A DNA stretch of 64,000 bases, from contig OY763414.1 of assembly GCA_963667435.1 (NCBI GenBank), forward strand, positions 2,914,001-2,978,000. The letters are read 5' to 3'. This document shows positions 61,204 to 64,000 of the stretch, piece after piece. The stretch is from Marispirochaeta sp963667435 (GTDB taxonomy: Bacteria > Spirochaetota > Spirochaetia > JC444 > Marispirochaetaceae). The stretch's first letter is position 1. Each line of letters begins with the position of its first letter. The notes under the pieces are model-generated. The model had not been told where the DNA came from. It was given only the letters and a program-made list of their open reading frames with translations, and did not search any database. A program made the position numbers and the translations under genes.

Positions 61204-62067
61204 TTACCACATAAGAATTTCTGTCCTGTTTTCATCTTTCAGGATATTGAACTGAAAGTAGTACTGAAGCCCGTTCTTTGAAGTCTGTGTGATATCCGGG
61301 ATAAAAACGGAGTCTTCCTCTGTCAGTAGTGCATTTTCAATATCAAGAGAGTAGATGATAGATGCTGAATCAGTATTATCCATTTCGGGATTAATGGGAG
61401 TTATTATCAATACTCCGTTTTGGTTAAGCTCGGTTTGCAGATCAAGGGAGCTGGCTAAATAGAGTTTGCCTGTTCTCCATCCAATCAGGTAGACTGTTCC
61501 CGGATATGCATCCGTTGATATAATGGTTTCTCCATCACGGCTTACCTCTATATCCGGGTGTCCCTCTCCAGATGTATCCGTCGCCCAGCTTCTACTTTCG
61601 GGATCGTACTCGACTGACCATCGCTGATCGGCTGAGCTGAACCGTATGTAGTCGAACTGGTAATCCGGCAGAAAAGAGAGGCTTTTATAATCAAAACAGG
61701 CAACTCCCTCCGGGCATTCTGCGCTTTTATCTGTGAGGATCATCAGGCCTGAGTCATCGGCGGTCCATTCTACATCCTGTACATACAGGTAATCCGGTAC
61801 TTCAATCTGAATGATACATGTTAGGGGTTCCGTTTCAATGATGCAGATTTCGCCTCCAGTCTCTTTGGTTGTGACCAATGCAAGCCGGTTGTCTGTGTTG
61901 GCCCATGAGAAGGCTGCCAGAGTGCCTTCAATTACAATTTGGGGAGGGTATTCCGGGGGTGCTGCGAATAGACCTAAACTGGTTGTCACAGCAAAAACTA
62001 GAATAATTGCTATAGGGACACGAATATATTCAGGTCTGTATACTTCCATAGGGTCCAAGTGACCCAC
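61204..62067 (-). CDS. exported protein of unknown function, possibly beta-propeller
   Basis: I do not recognise a family. 287 residues with a hydrophobic export segment (PIAIILVFAVTTSLGLFA, about 18-35) not preceded by a lipobox. The rest is acidic and beta-rich, with repeats of the type FSWANTDNRLALVTT, VEWTADDSGLMILTD and IRFSSADQRWSVEYD that resemble WD40/TolB-like propeller blades. Start may be 62067 or the ATG at 62049; neither has a strong ribosome-binding site. It shares strand with the cation transporter gene downstream (67 nt away) and may be in its operon. Confidence 0.6.
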   Translation of the reverse strand: MGHLDPMEVYRPEYIRVPIAIILVFAVTTSLGLFAAPPEYPPQIVIEGTLAAFSWANTDNRLALVTTKETGGEICIIETEPLTCIIQIEVPDYLYVQDVEWTADDSGLMILTDKSAECPEGVACFDYKSLSFLPDYQFDYIRFSSADQRWSVEYDPESRSWATDTSGEGHPDIEVSRDGETIISTDAYPGTVYLIGWRTGKLYLASSLDLQTELNQNGVLIITPINPEMDNTDSASIIYSLDIENALLTEEDSVFIPDITQTSKNGLQYYFQFNILKDENRTEILMW

Positions 62068-62179
62068 ATAGTGGCTATCCGTCAGCCTGTATTTACTATT
62101 CTCATCTCCCTGAATAATACAAAAAATTCTGCAATAGGTAAAAATACATACTTAAATCTAACAATTAAACCATTGCGCC

Positions 62180-62206
62180 GTTGCATTCATGCTACTATGA
62201 AGCAAC
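62180..62206. promoter_or_regulatory. inverted repeat upstream of the alcohol dehydrogenase gene
   Basis: GTTGCATTCAT / ATGAAGCAAC pair over ten bases with one bulged A and a 6-nt spacer. Position 45-70 bp before the start codon suits an operator, but no regulator is nearby. Confidence 0.35.
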
Positions 62207-62249
62207 AACATATGAGTAGATTTTAACACCGCAGCATAGGGAGGCTTTT

Positions 62250-63284
62250 GTGCGTGCACTAATAAAGTTTAAAGATGGTTATGATGGTCTGGAACTTAGA
62301 GATATGGAACTCCCGGTTCCGAAGGCAAATGAAGTACTGGTCAAGGTTCATTCCTGCGGAGTCTGCGGAACTGATTTGAAAATACAGGAAGACGGATTTC
62401 CCTATACTCCTCCTGTTATAATCGGGCATGAGTTTTCCGGTACAATAGAAAAAGTTGGTGATAAAGTCACCGACTGGAAAGCCGGAGACAGAGTAATTGC
62501 GGAACAGCATTTTCATCACTGCGGTAAATGTGAGTACTGCCTCACAGGCCGGCGCCAGTTCTGCCCTTCCAAGAGGTCGCCGGGGTATTTTTCCGACGGG
62601 GCATTCGCCGAATACATTGCTGTTGAACAGTCACTCCTGCACCTGATTCCGGAAAACCTCAGTTTTGAGCAGGCGGCTCTGGTTGAACCCATGGGTATTG
62701 CAGCATCTGCCATTCTCGGAAAGGCCGGGGTTAATCCCGGGGAGTTCGTTGTAATTCTGGGTACCGGGCCTATTGCACTGCTTGCCCTTCAGATGGTAAA
62801 GGCTGCAGGTGCAGCCCATGTTGTTACAACCGGACTTGATGTAGATGAGGATTCCCGTTTCAAGGCTGCCCTTGCCTTCGGTGCTGATATGACCATAAAT
62901 GTTCAGCAGCAGGATCCTGTAGAAGTAATAAAAGGGGCTACCGGCGGGAAGATGGCCGATCTGGTCATAGACTTGTCCGGCGCTGCTCCTGCAATTCTCT
63001 CCGGATTCAACATGTTGAAAAAAGACGGCCGCTTCTGTGCTATCGGTCTTCCACACGGAAACGTGGATTTTCCCTGGGCCGACGCAGTTCTCAAAGCGGT
63101 TACTGTATTTTTCAGTTTCAGTTCCGATTTCCGGGCCTGGGAGCGCTGTCTTCAGATGATGTCCGACGGAAAGATAAAAACTGATGGTTTCACAGATAAC
63201 TGTTTTGCCCTTGAAGACTGGTCCAGCGCCTTTGATATGGCAAGAAGCGGAAAGGCCCTTAAGGTGATTATAAAACCGTCTTAA
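62250..63284 (+). CDS. zinc-dependent alcohol dehydrogenase (sorbitol/threonine dehydrogenase type)
   Basis: 344-residue medium-chain dehydrogenase. The catalytic zinc ligands are in SCGVCGTDLKI (Cys at about 38) and IIGHEFSG (His and Glu at about 61-62); the structural zinc site is HHCGKCEYCLTGRRQFC with four cysteines. The coenzyme domain shows FVVILGTGPIALLALQMVKA with the GxGxxA-like turn and an aspartate (GLDVDED) after the second strand, suggesting NAD. Members oxidise polyols or threonine. GTG 62250 follows GGGAGG. It is a single-gene unit; substrate not determined. Confidence 0.92.
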   Translation: MRALIKFKDGYDGLELRDMELPVPKANEVLVKVHSCGVCGTDLKIQEDGFPYTPPVIIGHEFSGTIEKVGDKVTDWKAGDRVIAEQHFHHCGKCEYCLTGRRQFCPSKRSPGYFSDGAFAEYIAVEQSLLHLIPENLSFEQAALVEPMGIAASAILGKAGVNPGEFVVILGTGPIALLALQMVKAAGAAHVVTTGLDVDEDSRFKAALAFGADMTINVQQQDPVEVIKGATGGKMADLVIDLSGAAPAILSGFNMLKKDGRFCAIGLPHGNVDFPWADAVLKAVTVFFSFSSDFRAWERCLQMMSDGKIKTDGFTDNCFALEDWSSAFDMARSGKALKVIIKPS

Positions 63285-63439
63285 CTGAGTTCCGGTTTTT
63301 CCTGCGGGGTATAGTTCAGTTTAATATGCCCGGTGTAGGACACTTTTAATACAGAAGTTCAAACCCGGGGAATGAGTAACCTGCAGAAGGACATGATTTT
63401 GATGGTATGTAGTTATGTTCAGAATTTATTGTTACTTTA

Positions 63440-64000
63440 CTACATCATCTGTGATGATTCCGCATGACTATTACGTGCTCCACGAATTATCAGGTAAAGA
63501 CTCAGTGCAAGTTCTGTTATAAACGCAGGCGTAAAAACTATCCCACCAAGAATGTCCGCGTACTGATGATAATTAATCATCAGTACCTGGGCAAAACTGT
63601 CAATCATATAGCCTGCCGATGCAATAAACATAAAGTACCCCAGAATAGAGGGGAAGTAATCTGCCTTAATCATCAGAATCCCAAGAAAAATCAGGTTTAC
63701 TGCAAAAAAGATCATTCCAAGAGTGTAGCCTGTTGCATGAGCCTGGGCAAATATCAGAGAAAAATGTGAGCTTTCTGCAGAAGCGGTAAACCGTATAGCC
63801 AGGAACAGATTTACAAGGTTAACTGCTATAATCACTGCCTGAGTCATTCTGAACATAAGTGCAAGGCGGGCAAGCAGTTCGCTTGTCTGACGGAACATGC
63901 GGAAGAACAGGGCTGCAATGGCAATGTCGCTGATTACCATAATAATATCGAAAAGTATGGAAAGTCGAAAAAGGCTTTCATTTCCGGCAATTGCATCTGC
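63440..64000 (-). CDS. DUF4386 membrane protein, 5' end outside window
   Basis: Partial gene: the frame stays open to the window edge (ANESLFRLSILFDII-like region precedes the first internal Met at 63940), so the N-terminus is missing. Five hydrophobic segments are visible, with the DUF4386 hallmarks SLFRLSILFDIIMVISDIAI, LALMFRMTQAVIIAVN, FAQAHATGYTLGMIFFAVNL and ILGYFMFIASAGYMIDSF. These proteins have no known function. The gene is convergent with the alcohol dehydrogenase gene; the 155 bp between them hold no clear terminator. Confidence 0.85.
   Translation of the reverse strand, partial: ADAIAGNESLFRLSILFDIIMVISDIAIAALFFRMFRQTSELLARLALMFRMTQAVIIAVNLVNLFLAIRFTASAESSHFSLIFAQAHATGYTLGMIFFAVNLIFLGILMIKADYFPSILGYFMFIASAGYMIDSFAQVLMINYHQYADILGGIVFTPAFITELALSLYLIIRGARNSHAESSQMM

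Noticed and set aside
1..64000. Search for tRNA, rRNA, CRISPR arrays, insertion sequences and phage genes.
   Set aside because: No cloverleaf, repeat-spacer array, transposase or terminal inverted repeat was found by eye; short tRNA-like segments could still be missed.

Overview
The window reads as one contiguous stretch of chromosome from a free-living, probably anaerobic or facultative, heterotrophic bacterium with a large two-component and c-di-GMP signalling repertoire. A spirochaete of the Spirochaeta/Sediminispirochaeta kind is my best guess. The two solute-binding proteins have the short export signals followed by acidic or lysine-rich linkers (AEGKKES, ANGQEES) that are common on spirochaete binding proteins, and the Mrp-Mbx-type operon is typical of anaerobes. 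This is inference; no rRNA, tRNA or marker gene lies in the window to settle it. I saw no insertion sequence, prophage, CRISPR array or replication origin.

1-17 kb is a carboxylate uptake and oxidation region. It holds two tripartite tricarboxylate transporters (TTT/Tct). The first (tctC-tctB-tctA, 525-3697) sits behind a consensus sigma-70 promoter with a palindromic operator and is followed by a Gfo/Idh/MocA dehydrogenase. The second is split: tctC (8703) and tctBA (12012) flank a divergently read PrpR-type sigma-54 activator. Sigma-54 (-24/-12) promoters precede tctC, tctBA and the divergent Ldh-family dehydrogenase gene, and TGTTTCA/TGAAACA repeats lie at activator-site distances. A disrupted LysR gene and a disrupted beta-propeller-like gene lie between the two systems. 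Two SDR dehydrogenases and a Kef-type antiporter with a PTS EIIA domain complete the region.

17-36.7 kb is mostly sensing: an ACT-like small protein, an EamA exporter, a chemoreceptor with a CZB zinc domain, a secreted dienelactone hydrolase-like enzyme, unknown membrane and lipoproteins, a periplasmic binding protein translationally coupled to a hybrid histidine kinase, a multiply broken hybrid kinase pseudogene, a 1768-residue EvgS/BvgS-like phosphorelay kinase with an HD-GYP response regulator, and a PAS/HisKA_2 kinase. 36.7-38.3 kb is a compact copper-response unit: a CsoR-like operator, an LDCC-motif small protein and a multicopper oxidase. A MASE3-type kinase, a threonine synthase-like/DUF1611/dipeptide epimerase operon and a bacterial DA1-like metallopeptidase follow.

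44.2-55.4 kb is the most interesting part: a thirteen-gene, tightly overlapping operon for an Mrp-Mbx-type ion-pumping oxidoreductase. It has MrpEFG, DUF4040, MnhB and MnhC modules, a 1043-residue fusion of two antiporter subunits, and NuoH/B/C/D-like subunits. It also has a NuoI-like ferredoxin fused to a GltD/NfnB-like FAD-NAD(P) oxidoreductase, and a ferritin-like protein. The large subunit lacks the C-terminal Ni-Fe cysteines and the usual quinone-site residues, and the NuoB-like subunit has a rearranged set of cysteines for its N2-type cluster.

55.4-64 kb carries a FIST-GGDEF diguanylate cyclase, an ammonium transporter fused to a GGDEF domain behind a sigma-54-like promoter, a metallo-beta-lactamase-fold hydrolase, an HMA-CDF cation transporter, a secreted unknown, a zinc alcohol dehydrogenase and the edge of a DUF4386 membrane protein. 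Three genes carry frame lesions, one of them three times over. Whether the single-base cases are real or sequencing errors cannot be told from the sequence alone.
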